A DNA stretch of 64,000 bases from Streptomyces chartreusis NRRL 3882 (GTDB lineage Bacteria; Actinomycetota; Actinomycetes; Streptomycetales; Streptomycetaceae). The notes beneath the pieces were generated by a model. It saw only the letters and a list, made by a program, of their open reading frames with translations, made no database searches and was not told the DNA's origin. Positions 25,439 through 33,232 of the stretch are shown here, piece by piece (positions within the stretch are counted from its first letter, which is position 1; each line of letters starts with the position of its first letter). Made by a program: the position numbers and the translations under genes. The stretch is from contig NZ_LT963352.1 of assembly GCF_900236475.1 (NCBI RefSeq), positions 806,001 to 870,000 on the forward strand, given 5' to 3'.

Positions 25439-25688
25439 GACGGTCACCTCTGCTTCCCGCACGGAGAGGGCCCCCGGCCGGTCCGGCTCCCGCGTACCCG
25501 CTGCCCACCGGACAATGCACACCTTCCGGACCTCCGTCACACTCGGAACGCGGGGTGTTTCCGGCCCTGCGGCGCAGGCAACCCGGGACCGTGCGCACGG
25601 GCGCGAACCGTACGCACGGGCTCGGCTCTCCCCGCACGACCGGCGCACCAGGCACTGAGGCAGACTCCGACGCGACGGGAGCACCCGG

Positions 25689-26933
25689 ATGACCACTGCC
25701 CCTTCTCATCCGCAGCCCGCCCGGCCGGGCCCGCGCATCGGCGTGCTCGGTTCGTACGGCGGCTTCAACATCGGCGACGAGTCGATCCTGACGTGTGTCC
25801 TGCGCTGCCTGCGCGCCCAGCGGCCCGAGGCCCGGCTGGTCGTCTTCAGCCGGAACGCCGAGCACACCCGGGCCCATCACCCGGGCGCCGACGAGGTGGT
25901 GGACTGGGAGGGCGTCAGCCGCCATCAGGTCCTGGACGCGCTGGCCTCACTGGATCTGCTGGTCCTGGGCGGCGGCGGGCTCCTCTTCGACGGCGAGGCG
26001 CGCCGCTATCTGCGCCTGGTCCGGGCGGCGCAGGAGCGTGGCATCCGCACCTTCGCCTACGCCATCGGCGCCGGCCCGCTGCGCGAGCCCGACGACCGGG
26101 AGGCCGTGCGCACGGTGCTGGCGGACATGGACGACGTCGTGGTGCGGGACGAGGAGTCCAAGCTGGTGCTGGAGGAGGTGGGTGTCGAACGCGACGTCGT
26201 CGTCACCGCCGACCCGGCACTGCTGCTGGAGCCGGAGCCGTTCACCGACGAGATGATGCGCCACGAGGGCGTGCCCACCGACTCGCGTCTGGTGGGAATG
26301 TCGGTGCGGGAGCCGGGCCGGGCGGCCGAGAAGCTGGACGAGGGCGACTACCACGCGCTGCTCGCCGACGTCGCCGACTTCCTCGTCCGCCGGCTGGACG
26401 CGCACGTGGTGTTCCTGCCGATGGAGCGGCACGACGTGCGGCACGCGCACGCCGTGCTGTCCCACATGACCGCTCCCGACCAGGGGCGGATCCTGCACGG
26501 CTCGTACAGCCCGGGACAGGTCCTCGGCTTCATGCGCCATCTGGACCTGGCGGTCGGCATGCGCCTGCACTTCGTGATCTTCGCGGCGCTCTCCGGACTG
26601 CCGGTGCTGCCGCTCCCCTACTCCGGCAAGGTCTTCGACTTCGCACGCCGGATGGGGGCTCCGGCCCTGGTGGGCGTGGCGCGGGAGCAGGCCGGGCTGC
26701 TGCTGGCGGAGGTGGACCGGCTGTGGGACGAGTACCCGGAGCGCCGGGAGGAGCTGCACTCCCGCGTCCGGGAGCTGTCCGCGCAGGCCCGGGAGACCTG
26801 CGCCCGCTGCGGAGTGCTGCTGGACGAGGTCGACGGCGGGACGGAGCCGGCCATCGGCACCACTGCCCTCCTGGACACGGAGGCGGAACCACCGCCCGCG
26901 CCCACTGCCGAACCCCGCCCGCTGGGCGTGTGA
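25689..26933 (+). CDS. Polysaccharide pyruvyl transferase family protein
   Basis: 414 residues with the CsaB/WcaK-like fold: N-terminal GVLGSYGGFNIGDESIL (residues 18-34), GGGGLLFDG, and C-terminal GMRLHFVIFAALSGLPVLPL where the substrate loop lies. The known reaction is ketal transfer of pyruvate from phosphoenolpyruvate to a sugar of a cell-wall polymer. The last 35 residues are a Pro/Glu-rich tail outside the domain. GGGAG precedes the ATG by seven bases. It is followed after 39 bases by a flavoprotein gene; both are probably one transcript. Confidence 0.88.
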   Translation: MTTAPSHPQPARPGPRIGVLGSYGGFNIGDESILTCVLRCLRAQRPEARLVVFSRNAEHTRAHHPGADEVVDWEGVSRHQVLDALASLDLLVLGGGGLLFDGEARRYLRLVRAAQERGIRTFAYAIGAGPLREPDDREAVRTVLADMDDVVVRDEESKLVLEEVGVERDVVVTADPALLLEPEPFTDEMMRHEGVPTDSRLVGMSVREPGRAAEKLDEGDYHALLADVADFLVRRLDAHVVFLPMERHDVRHAHAVLSHMTAPDQGRILHGSYSPGQVLGFMRHLDLAVGMRLHFVIFAALSGLPVLPLPYSGKVFDFARRMGAPALVGVAREQAGLLLAEVDRLWDEYPERREELHSRVRELSAQARETCARCGVLLDEVDGGTEPAIGTTALLDTEAEPPPAPTAEPRPLGV

Positions 26934-26972
26934 CGCCGACGCCGCCGAGGCCCCGCCCGCGGGAGGACTTCG

Positions 26973-28412
26973 ATGCCGATCCTTCAAGAGCCGCGCGAGC
27001 CCCGCACGGTCACCCTGCCCGCACGTCCCGCCCGGCACGGCGGCCGGACGGAGGTCCTGGTGGTCGGCGGCGGCCCGGCCGGTTTCGCGGCGGCGGTCGC
27101 GGCGGCCGACGCCGGGGCCGAGGTCGTCCTGGTGGAGCGCTACGGGTTCCTCGGCGGCAACGCGACCGCGGCGCTGGTCATGCCGCTGATGTCGTTCCAC
27201 AACGAGCACAAGCAGGCCACGTTCACCGAGTCCGGTGAGGAAGCCCGGCTGCTGCCCACCGACCACGGCGAGGGCGAGCCCGTCGTCCAGGGCGTGCTGT
27301 GGCGGCTGCTGGACCGGCTCATGGGGCGCGGCGGCTGTCTGAAGCCCTCCCCGAGGACCGGGTACACGGTCCCCTTCGACCCGGAGCTCTTCAAGCTGGT
27401 CCTGCTCGACATGACGGACGAGGCGGGCGTGCGGATGCTGTTCCACGCCTTCGCCTCCACGGCACTGCGCCTCGACGACGGCTGGCGGGTGGTGTTCGAG
27501 ACCAAGTCCGGGCCGGTGGTGATCGATGCCGACGTGGTCGTGGACGGCACGGGCGACGGCGACGTCGCGGCGGCCTGCGGGGCGCCGTACGAGATCGGCC
27601 GGCCGGAGGACGGGCTGGTGCAGCCGATGACGCTGATGTTCCGGGTCGCGGACTTCGCCCGGCCGGACTTCGCGGAGTACGTGCGGGAGCACCCCGACCA
27701 GTGGCGCGGGGTGCACGGCCTGTGGGACCTGGTCGAGGAGGCCCGGGCTGACGGTGATCTGCGGCTGCCGCGCGAGGACATCCTGTTCTTCGCGACGCCG
27801 CATCCGCGCGAGGTCAGCGTCAACAGCACCCGCGTGACCAGGGTGCTCGGCACCAGCGTGTGGGACCTGACCCGGGCCGAGTACACCGCCCGGCGCCAGC
27901 TCGCGGAGATCGACCGCTTCCTGCGCACCCGCGTGCCCGGTTTCGAGGAGTCGTACGTGGTGCAGAGCGGTACGCACGTCGGCGTCCGGGAGACCCGGCG
28001 CGTCGTCGGCGACTACCACCTCACCGGCCACGACATCCTGGCCGCCCGGCGCTTCCCGGACGTCGTCGCGCACGGCGCCTACCCGGTCGACATCCACAAC
28101 CCGCGCGGCTCCGGAACGGTCCTGAAGCGGGTGCCCCCGGGCAGCTTCTACGACATCCCGCTGCGCTGTCTCGTGCCCCAGGGCACCGAGCGGCTGCTGG
28201 TGGCGGGCCGCTGCATCTCGGGGACGCACGTGGCGCACTCGTCGTACCGGGTCATGCCGATCGCGATGGCGACCGGACAGGCGGCGGGCGTGTGCGCCGC
28301 GCTGACCGTGCGGCACGGGCACGGGCCCCGCGGGGTGCCGTACCGGCTCGTGCAGCGGGAACTGCTGCGGCAGGGCGCCCGGTTGCGCATCGACCTGCCG
28401 GTGGGCGGCTGA
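26973..28412 (+). CDS. FAD-dependent oxidoreductase (FAD_oxidored, PF12831-like)
   Basis: 479 residues. An N-terminal dinucleotide fold [20 protein letters not shown] (about 29-48) is followed by ERYGFLGGNATAALVMPLM and, near the C-terminus, VAGRCISGTHVAHSSYRVM and GQAAGVCAAL, the signature of this family. Members include periplasmic or cytoplasmic enzymes of unknown substrate. No signal peptide is visible. GGGAGG precedes the ATG. Its pairing with a pyruvyltransferase suggests modification of a sugar or cell-wall precursor, but there is no direct evidence. Confidence 0.85.
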   Translation: MPILQEPREPRTVTLPARPARHGGRTEVLVVGGGPAGFAAAVAAADAGAEVVLVERYGFLGGNATAALVMPLMSFHNEHKQATFTESGEEARLLPTDHGEGEPVVQGVLWRLLDRLMGRGGCLKPSPRTGYTVPFDPELFKLVLLDMTDEAGVRMLFHAFASTALRLDDGWRVVFETKSGPVVIDADVVVDGTGDGDVAAACGAPYEIGRPEDGLVQPMTLMFRVADFARPDFAEYVREHPDQWRGVHGLWDLVEEARADGDLRLPREDILFFATPHPREVSVNSTRVTRVLGTSVWDLTRAEYTARRQLAEIDRFLRTRVPGFEESYVVQSGTHVGVRETRRVVGDYHLTGHDILAARRFPDVVAHGAYPVDIHNPRGSGTVLKRVPPGSFYDIPLRCLVPQGTERLLVAGRCISGTHVAHSSYRVMPIAMATGQAAGVCAALTVRHGHGPRGVPYRLVQRELLRQGARLRIDLPVGG

Positions 28413-28424
28413 CGCGGGCCGCCG

Positions 28425-29081
28425 TCAGCCCGCCGCGGTCCGCAGCTGGTCGTGGCACCACTGCCGGACCACGTCGGTGACCTGGTCGAGTGCGCCCGGC
28501 TCCTCGAACAGGTGCGTGGCGCCGGGCACCACGTGGAGGGTGTGCGGCACGTGCAGCCGCCGGGCCGCTTCCTCGTTGAGCCGCAGCACGTGCTGGTCCC
28601 GGCCGCCCACGATCAGCAGTACCGGAGCCCGGACGGTGTCCAGGGCGTCGCCGGCCAGGTCGGGCCGCCCGCCGCGCGAGACGACGGCCGGCACCCGGTC
28701 GGGGCGTTCGGCCGCGGCCACCAGGGCCGCGCCCGCGCCGGTGCTGGCGCCGAACAGGACGACCGGCAGGCCCTGGGTGCCGGGCGACTGCGCCAGCCAG
28801 TCGATGGCGGCCACCAGCCGGCGGCCCAACAGGGGGATGTCGAAGCGGAGTTCGGCGGTGCGGATGTCCAGCCGTTCCTCCTCCTCGGTGAGCAGGTCGA
28901 TCAGCAGGGTGCCGAGTCCGGCGGTGCGCAGGCCGGCGGCGACCTCGCGGTTGCGGGGGCTGTGCCGGGAGCTGCCGCTGCCGTGCGCGAACAGCACGAC
29001 GGCGCGGGCGGCCGGCGGCACGTCCAGATCGCCGGTGAGCGCCGCGCCACCGGCGGGCACGGTGACCGTCTGGGAAATCAT
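28425..29081 (-). CDS. Alpha/beta hydrolase (dienelactone hydrolase-like)
   Basis: 218 residues. VVLFAHGSGSSRHSPRN gives the oxyanion-hole region, FGASTGAGAAL the nucleophile elbow (GxSxG as GASTG), the Asp is probably in VGGRDQHVL, and the His in PGATHLFEEPG. This type commonly stands next to phosphoribosyltransferase domains in actinobacteria; here one is 3 kb away. Substrate unknown. ATG 29081 was chosen over upstream codons because the beta-strand SQTVTVPAGG starts the domain. Convergent with the flavoprotein gene. Confidence 0.87.
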   Translation of the reverse strand: MISQTVTVPAGGAALTGDLDVPPAARAVVLFAHGSGSSRHSPRNREVAAGLRTAGLGTLLIDLLTEEEERLDIRTAELRFDIPLLGRRLVAAIDWLAQSPGTQGLPVVLFGASTGAGAALVAAAERPDRVPAVVSRGGRPDLAGDALDTVRAPVLLIVGGRDQHVLRLNEEAARRLHVPHTLHVVPGATHLFEEPGALDQVTDVVRQWCHDQLRTAAG

Positions 29082-29230
29082 CGACAGGCCTCCTCTCCCC
29101 CGGTTCCCTCGTCCTGCCGCCCGCCTACCCACCCTGGGGCGGTCGTCCCGTCTGGCCTCCCGCATGGCGCGATTCGTGGGGTGGGTGTCGTTGACGCCAT
29201 GCCCCGCGCCGGAGGAGCGTGGAGGACGTG

Positions 29231-30226
29231 ATGTCCCGCCGTATCGTCTTCGTCGTCTTCGACGGCTTCCAGCCGCTCGACCTCACCGGCCCGCACGAGG
29301 TGTTCCACAGCGCGGGCGACACCTACGTCTGCGAGGTCGTGGCGCCCCGGGCCGGACCGGTCAGGTCGGTCAGCGGGCTGCTCGTGCATGCCGGGCACGG
29401 TGTGGCGGACCTCGGACCGGCCGGGATCGACACGCTCGTGGTGGTCGGCGGCCGGGGTGTCGACCAGGCCCGGCAGGACGAGGCGCTGGTGTCCTGGATC
29501 GCCGCCGCGGCGGCCGGTGCCCGGCGCGTGGCCTCGGTGTGCAGCGGGGTGTTCCTGCTGGCGGCGGCGGGGCTGCTGGACGGGCGCCGGGTCACCACGC
29601 ACTGGGCCCGCGAGGAGCAGTTGGCCCGGGAGCACCCCGAGGTGCGTGTGGACTGCGAGCCGATCTTCGTCCGGGACGGGCCGGTGTGGACGTCGGCCGG
29701 TGTGACGGCCGGCATGGACCTGGCGCTCGCCCTGGTGGAGGACGATCTGGGCCGGGACGTCGCGCACGCCGTGGCCCGCCGGCTGGTGCTGTTCCTGCGG
29801 CGGCCGGGCGGCCAGTCGCAGTTCAGCGTGGCGCTGTGGTCGCGGCAGCCGGCGACGGACCCGGTGCGGGCCGCCGTCACCGCGATCCACGCCGATCCGG
29901 GCGCCCGGCACGACATCGCCGGCCTCGCCGCGCACGCCGGGCTGAGCCCTCGGCACCTCCAGCGCCGTTTCACCGCCGAACTGGGCGTGCCGCCCGCCGC
30001 GTACGTCGAGCGGGTGCGCGTCGAGGCGGCCCAGCGTGCCCTCACCGAGGGCGACGAACCGGTCGAGGCCATCGCCCGCCGCTACGGCTTCACCACCGCG
30101 GAGACCCTGCGCCGCACGTTCCACCGCCGGCTCGGCGTCGCGCCGTCCGACTACCGCGCCCGCTTCCGCTCCACGGCGGAGGCCGCCGTCGCCCACCACG
30201 TCCCACAGAAGGGGGAACCCGTATGA
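29231..30226 (+). CDS. GlxA-type transcriptional regulator (DJ-1/PfpI domain plus AraC HTH)
   Basis: 331 residues. Residues 1-190 form a class I glutamine-amidotransferase-like domain with the nucleophile-elbow sequence SVCSGVFLLAAAG and THWAREEQL; the C-terminal 90 residues are an AraC DNA-binding domain (DIAGLAAHAGLSPRHLQRRF, then AIARRYGFTTAETLRRTF). Such regulators respond to amines, arginine or nitrile-like ligands. GGAGGA precedes the ATG at 29231. It overlaps the DJ-1 gene by four bases (ATGA), so both are made from one message. Confidence 0.93.
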   Translation: MSRRIVFVVFDGFQPLDLTGPHEVFHSAGDTYVCEVVAPRAGPVRSVSGLLVHAGHGVADLGPAGIDTLVVVGGRGVDQARQDEALVSWIAAAAAGARRVASVCSGVFLLAAAGLLDGRRVTTHWAREEQLAREHPEVRVDCEPIFVRDGPVWTSAGVTAGMDLALALVEDDLGRDVAHAVARRLVLFLRRPGGQSQFSVALWSRQPATDPVRAAVTAIHADPGARHDIAGLAAHAGLSPRHLQRRFTAELGVPPAAYVERVRVEAAQRALTEGDEPVEAIARRYGFTTAETLRRTFHRRLGVAPSDYRARFRSTAEAAVAHHVPQKGEPV

Positions 30227-30825
30227 CGACCTACGGTCTGCTGGTCTTCGAGGAAGCCGAGGAGCTGGACTTCGTGGGGCCCTGGGAGGTCTTCACCGTC
30301 TCCGCCCGGCTCCGCGAGGGCGCCGACTCGGCCGTGATCGTCGCCGAGCACCCCGGGCCCGTGCGCTGCAACAAGGGCATGCGCGTCCTGCCCGACCACA
30401 CCCTCGACGACCATCCGCCCCTCGACGTGCTGCACGTACCGGGTGGCCGGGGCGCGCGCGAGGTCCAGGTGCACAACCCGGTGGTCACCGACTGGATCAG
30501 GGAGACGGCGGAGCGTGCCGCATGGGTGCACGGCGTGTGCACCGGCACGTTCCTGCTGCACGCGGCGGGTCCCGCGCGCGGACGGCGGGTGGCCACGCAC
30601 TGGAGCCAGGAGGACAGGCTCGAGGCGCGCGGCGACGTGACCGTCGTCCGGGACGCCCGCTACGTCGTGGACGGCGACCTGGTCACCAGCCAGGGCGTCT
30701 CGGCCGGCATCGACAGCGCGCTGTGGCTGGTCGGGCGGCTGCACGGCCGGGACCACGCGCGGGCCGTACGGCGCTACATCCAGTACGACCCGGCGCCGCC
30801 GTACCTCGCCGACGAGCCCGTCTGA
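30223..30825 (+). CDS. DJ-1/PfpI family protein (isonitrile hydratase-like)
   Basis: 200 residues comprising only the GATase1-like domain: VFEEAEELDFVGPWEVF at the N-terminus, HVPGGRGAR, and the nucleophile Cys in HGVCTGTFLLHAAG, with THWSQEDRL after it. This matches the DJ-1 subgroup that includes isonitrile hydratase (InhA of Pseudomonas). It has the same fold as the sensor half of the upstream regulator, suggesting an enzyme-sensor pair derived by duplication. AGAAGGGGGA is a strong ribosome site. Confidence 0.9.
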   Translation: MTTYGLLVFEEAEELDFVGPWEVFTVSARLREGADSAVIVAEHPGPVRCNKGMRVLPDHTLDDHPPLDVLHVPGGRGAREVQVHNPVVTDWIRETAERAAWVHGVCTGTFLLHAAGPARGRRVATHWSQEDRLEARGDVTVVRDARYVVDGDLVTSQGVSAGIDSALWLVGRLHGRDHARAVRRYIQYDPAPPYLADEPV

Positions 30826-30874
30826 CCACCCGCCGGGCCGGTCGCTGCATGGGTGTGCCGGCCCCGGGCAGGCG

Positions 30875-31336
30875 ATGTTCATGGGCGGTGACAGGGGTGA
30901 CGACGGGCTGGGACGGCAGGCGGGCGAGTGCGGGCACCGGGCGGTGCCGCATCCGGAGAACATCCGGATCGAGGCGTGGGCGGCGTGCCGGGAGCACTGT
31001 CTGGCGGAGGCCGTCCTGGCGATGGTGGAGTGCTTCGCGGACGTCTCCGGGGTGCGTCCGACCGCCGTGGATCGGGTGCGGCTCGCCGAGGCCAGCGACG
31101 ACGACCTGCTCGCCACGCTGCTGGACGAGATCATCTTCCGGCTGGAGGTGTACGGCCAGGTGCCCGTGGACGTGGAGGCGGACGAGGCCGACGGCGGCCT
31201 GGACGTACGGCTGGCGGTCACCGGCCTCGCGGACGTGGAGATCACCGGGGCGGTGCCGAGGGCGGTGGCGTGGAACGAGCTGCGGATCGGGCCGGATCCG
31301 TACGGTTGGTCGTGTGCGGTGACGGTCGACGCGTGA
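30875..31336 (+). CDS. Archease (RtcB co-factor family)
   Basis: 153 residues matching the archease/SHS2 fold: GHRAVPHPENIRIEAWAACR near the N-terminus, AVLAMVECFADVSG, DDLLATLLDEIIFRLEVYGQ, and C-terminal GAVPRAVAWNELRIGPD. The acidic metal-binding residues of the family are expected in the first segment (Glu in IRIEAW) and near the C-terminus. Archease activates the RNA ligase RtcB during RNA repair or tRNA splicing. No rtcB is in the window. Starts at 30875 or 30881 are both possible. A different gene order from the ligase is common. Confidence 0.82.
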   Translation: MFMGGDRGDDGLGRQAGECGHRAVPHPENIRIEAWAACREHCLAEAVLAMVECFADVSGVRPTAVDRVRLAEASDDDLLATLLDEIIFRLEVYGQVPVDVEADEADGGLDVRLAVTGLADVEITGAVPRAVAWNELRIGPDPYGWSCAVTVDA

Positions 31337-31369
31337 CCCCGCCCGCCGGGGCGCGCCTACCGTGGAGGT

Positions 31370-32476
31370 GTGGGCGGCGGCGTCGTGACGCTGTTCCTGT
31401 GCGGTGACGTGATGCTCGGGCGCGGCGTCGACCAGATCCTGGCGCACCCCGGTGATCCGGCACTGCGGGAGGCGTACGTCGAGGACGCGCGGTCCTACGT
31501 CCGGCTGGCGGAGTCGGCGCACGGCCCGGTGCCCGTGCCCGTCGATCCGTCCTGGCCGTGGGGCGAGGCGCTGCGGGTGCTGGACGAGGCCGCCCCGGAC
31601 GCCCGGATCGTGAACCTGGAGACGTCGGTGACGTGCCAGGACACCTTCGCCCCCGACAAGGAGATCCACTACCGGATGCACCCGGCGAACCTGCCGGCCC
31701 TGGCCGTGGCCCGGCCCGACGTGACCGTCCTCGCCAACAACCACGTCCTGGACTTCGGCCGCCCGGGCCTGCTGGAGACGCTGGACGCGCTGGCCCGGGC
31801 GGGCCTGCGGACGGCGGGTGCGGGACGTGACGCCGAGGAGGCGTACGCCCCCGCCGCGGTTCCCCTCCCCGGTGGCCGCCGGCTGCTGGTCCTCGCCCTC
31901 GGCGCGCGCTCCAGCGGCATCCCGTCCGGCTGGGCGGCGACGGCGGACCTGCCCGGTGTGGCGTACGTGCCCGAGCTCTCGCCCGCCGCGGCCGACTCCG
32001 TGCTGCGCCACGTCCGGCGGGCCCGCCGGGCCGGTGACCTGACCGTCGTGTCGGTGCACTGGGGCACGAACTGGGGGTTCCGCGTGCCCCGGGAGCAGGT
32101 CCGTTTCGCGCACGCCCTGGTGGACGGCGGGGTCGACGTCGTCCACGGCCACTCCTCGCACCATCCCCGCCCGCTGGAGGTGTACCGGAACCGGCTGATC
32201 CTGTACGGCTGCGGCGACTTCGTCGACGACTACGAGGGGATCACCGGCTACGAGGAGTACCGCGACGATCTGCGGCTGGTGTTCCTCGCCTCGGTGGAGG
32301 CGGACAGCGGACGGCTCGAGGGGCTGCGCATGGTGCCGCTGCGGGCGCGCCGGATGCGACTGGAGCCCGCGTCCCGGGCGGACCGCGCGTGGCTGCGGAC
32401 GACGCTCGACCGGATCAGCGGCGGGGTGGGCGTGACGCCGACGCCGGACGGCTCGCTGACGCTGACGGGCGGGTGA
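31370..32476 (+). CDS. CapA family protein (poly-gamma-glutamate system type metallophosphatase fold)
   Basis: About 368 residues. The motifs FLCGDVMLGRGVD, VNLETSVT, TVLANNHVLDFG, VVSVHWGTNWGF and VHGHSSHHPRPLEVY are those of the PGA_cap (CapA/PgsA) metallophosphoesterase-like domain. CapA anchors or transports polyglutamate capsule in Bacillus; streptomycete homologues have no proven role. No signal peptide is seen. The start is uncertain between GTG 31370 and GTG 31385. The stop codon lies within the first unit of the downstream repeat array. Confidence 0.87.
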   Translation: MGGGVVTLFLCGDVMLGRGVDQILAHPGDPALREAYVEDARSYVRLAESAHGPVPVPVDPSWPWGEALRVLDEAAPDARIVNLETSVTCQDTFAPDKEIHYRMHPANLPALAVARPDVTVLANNHVLDFGRPGLLETLDALARAGLRTAGAGRDAEEAYAPAAVPLPGGRRLLVLALGARSSGIPSGWAATADLPGVAYVPELSPAAADSVLRHVRRARRAGDLTVVSVHWGTNWGFRVPREQVRFAHALVDGGVDVVHGHSSHHPRPLEVYRNRLILYGCGDFVDDYEGITGYEEYRDDLRLVFLASVEADSGRLEGLRMVPLRARRMRLEPASRADRAWLRTTLDRISGGVGVTPTPDGSLTLTGG

Positions 32477-33217
32477 ACCGGTCGCGGCTCGCCGCCACGT
32501 CGAGCCGCACCGCAGACGAGCGAACCAGCGGCGGCTCAGGCACCCCGTCCAGCAGCACCACCGGCGGAAGAGCCGGTGGGGCCCGGGCGCCGGGCCCAAC
32601 AGCACCGCAGACGGGCGAACCGGTGGCGGCAAGGGGGCCGGTCCGGCAGCGCAGCGGGCGGATGAACCAGTGGCGGCTCGGACGCCCCGTCCAGCAGTAC
32701 CGCGGACGGATGAGCCGGTTGGGGCCCGGGCGCCGGGCCCACCGCAAGCGGGCGAACCGGTCGCGGCTCGCCGCCGCGTCGAGCCGCACCGCAGACGAGC
32801 GAACCAGCGGCGGCTCAGGCACTCCGTCCAGCAGCACCGCAGGCGGGCGAACCGGTAGCGGCTCGGTGCCCCGTCCGGCAGCGCAGCGGGCGGATGAACC
32901 AGTGGCGGCTCGGACGCCCCGTCCAGCAGCACCGCGGACGGATGAGCCGGTGGGGGCCAGGGCGCCGGGCCCAACAGCACCGCAGGGGGGCGAACCGGTG
33001 GCGGCTCGCCGCCGCGTCCAGCCGCACCGCAGACGAGCGAACCAGCGGCGGCTCAGGCACCCCGTCCAGCAGCACCACCGCCGGGAGGAGCCGGTGGGGC
33101 CCGGGCGCCGGGCCCAGCAGCACCGGAGGCGGGTGAACCGGTGGCTGTTCGGGCAGCCCGTCCGGCAGCACCACGGGCGGGTGAACCGGTGGCGGCTCGG
33201 TGCCCCGTCCAGGAGCG
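32467..33217. repeat. Degenerate 47-48 bp tandem array with higher-order order, 16 units
   Basis: Sixteen head-to-tail units of mostly 46-49 bp (42 bp for unit 6) fill the space between capA and the sigma factor gene. Unit starts are 32467, 32514, 32563, 32609, 32656, 32704, 32746, 32793, 32841, 32888, 32936, 32984, 33031, 33080, 33127 and 33175. Each begins near GGGCGGGTGAACCGGTGGCG and ends near CCGTCCAGCAGCACCGC. Sub-types recur in order (A B C D E C, A B D E C, A B C D ...): units 2 and 13 are identical over 49 bp, and units 5 and 10 differ at one base. Several units contain the hairpin-forming word GGGCCCGGGCGCCGGGCCC. No gene is recognisable in it. Confidence 0.9.
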
Positions 33218-33232
33218 TCGTGAACGGGGAGG

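Noticed and set aside
24782..27238. 818-codon plus-strand frame
   Set aside because: It covers the phosphoribosyltransferase gene in antisense and the pyruvyltransferase gene out of frame; both real genes have complete family motifs.
32467..33217. CRISPR array
   Set aside because: The units are contiguous and related over their whole length with no unique spacers, and no cas genes are present.
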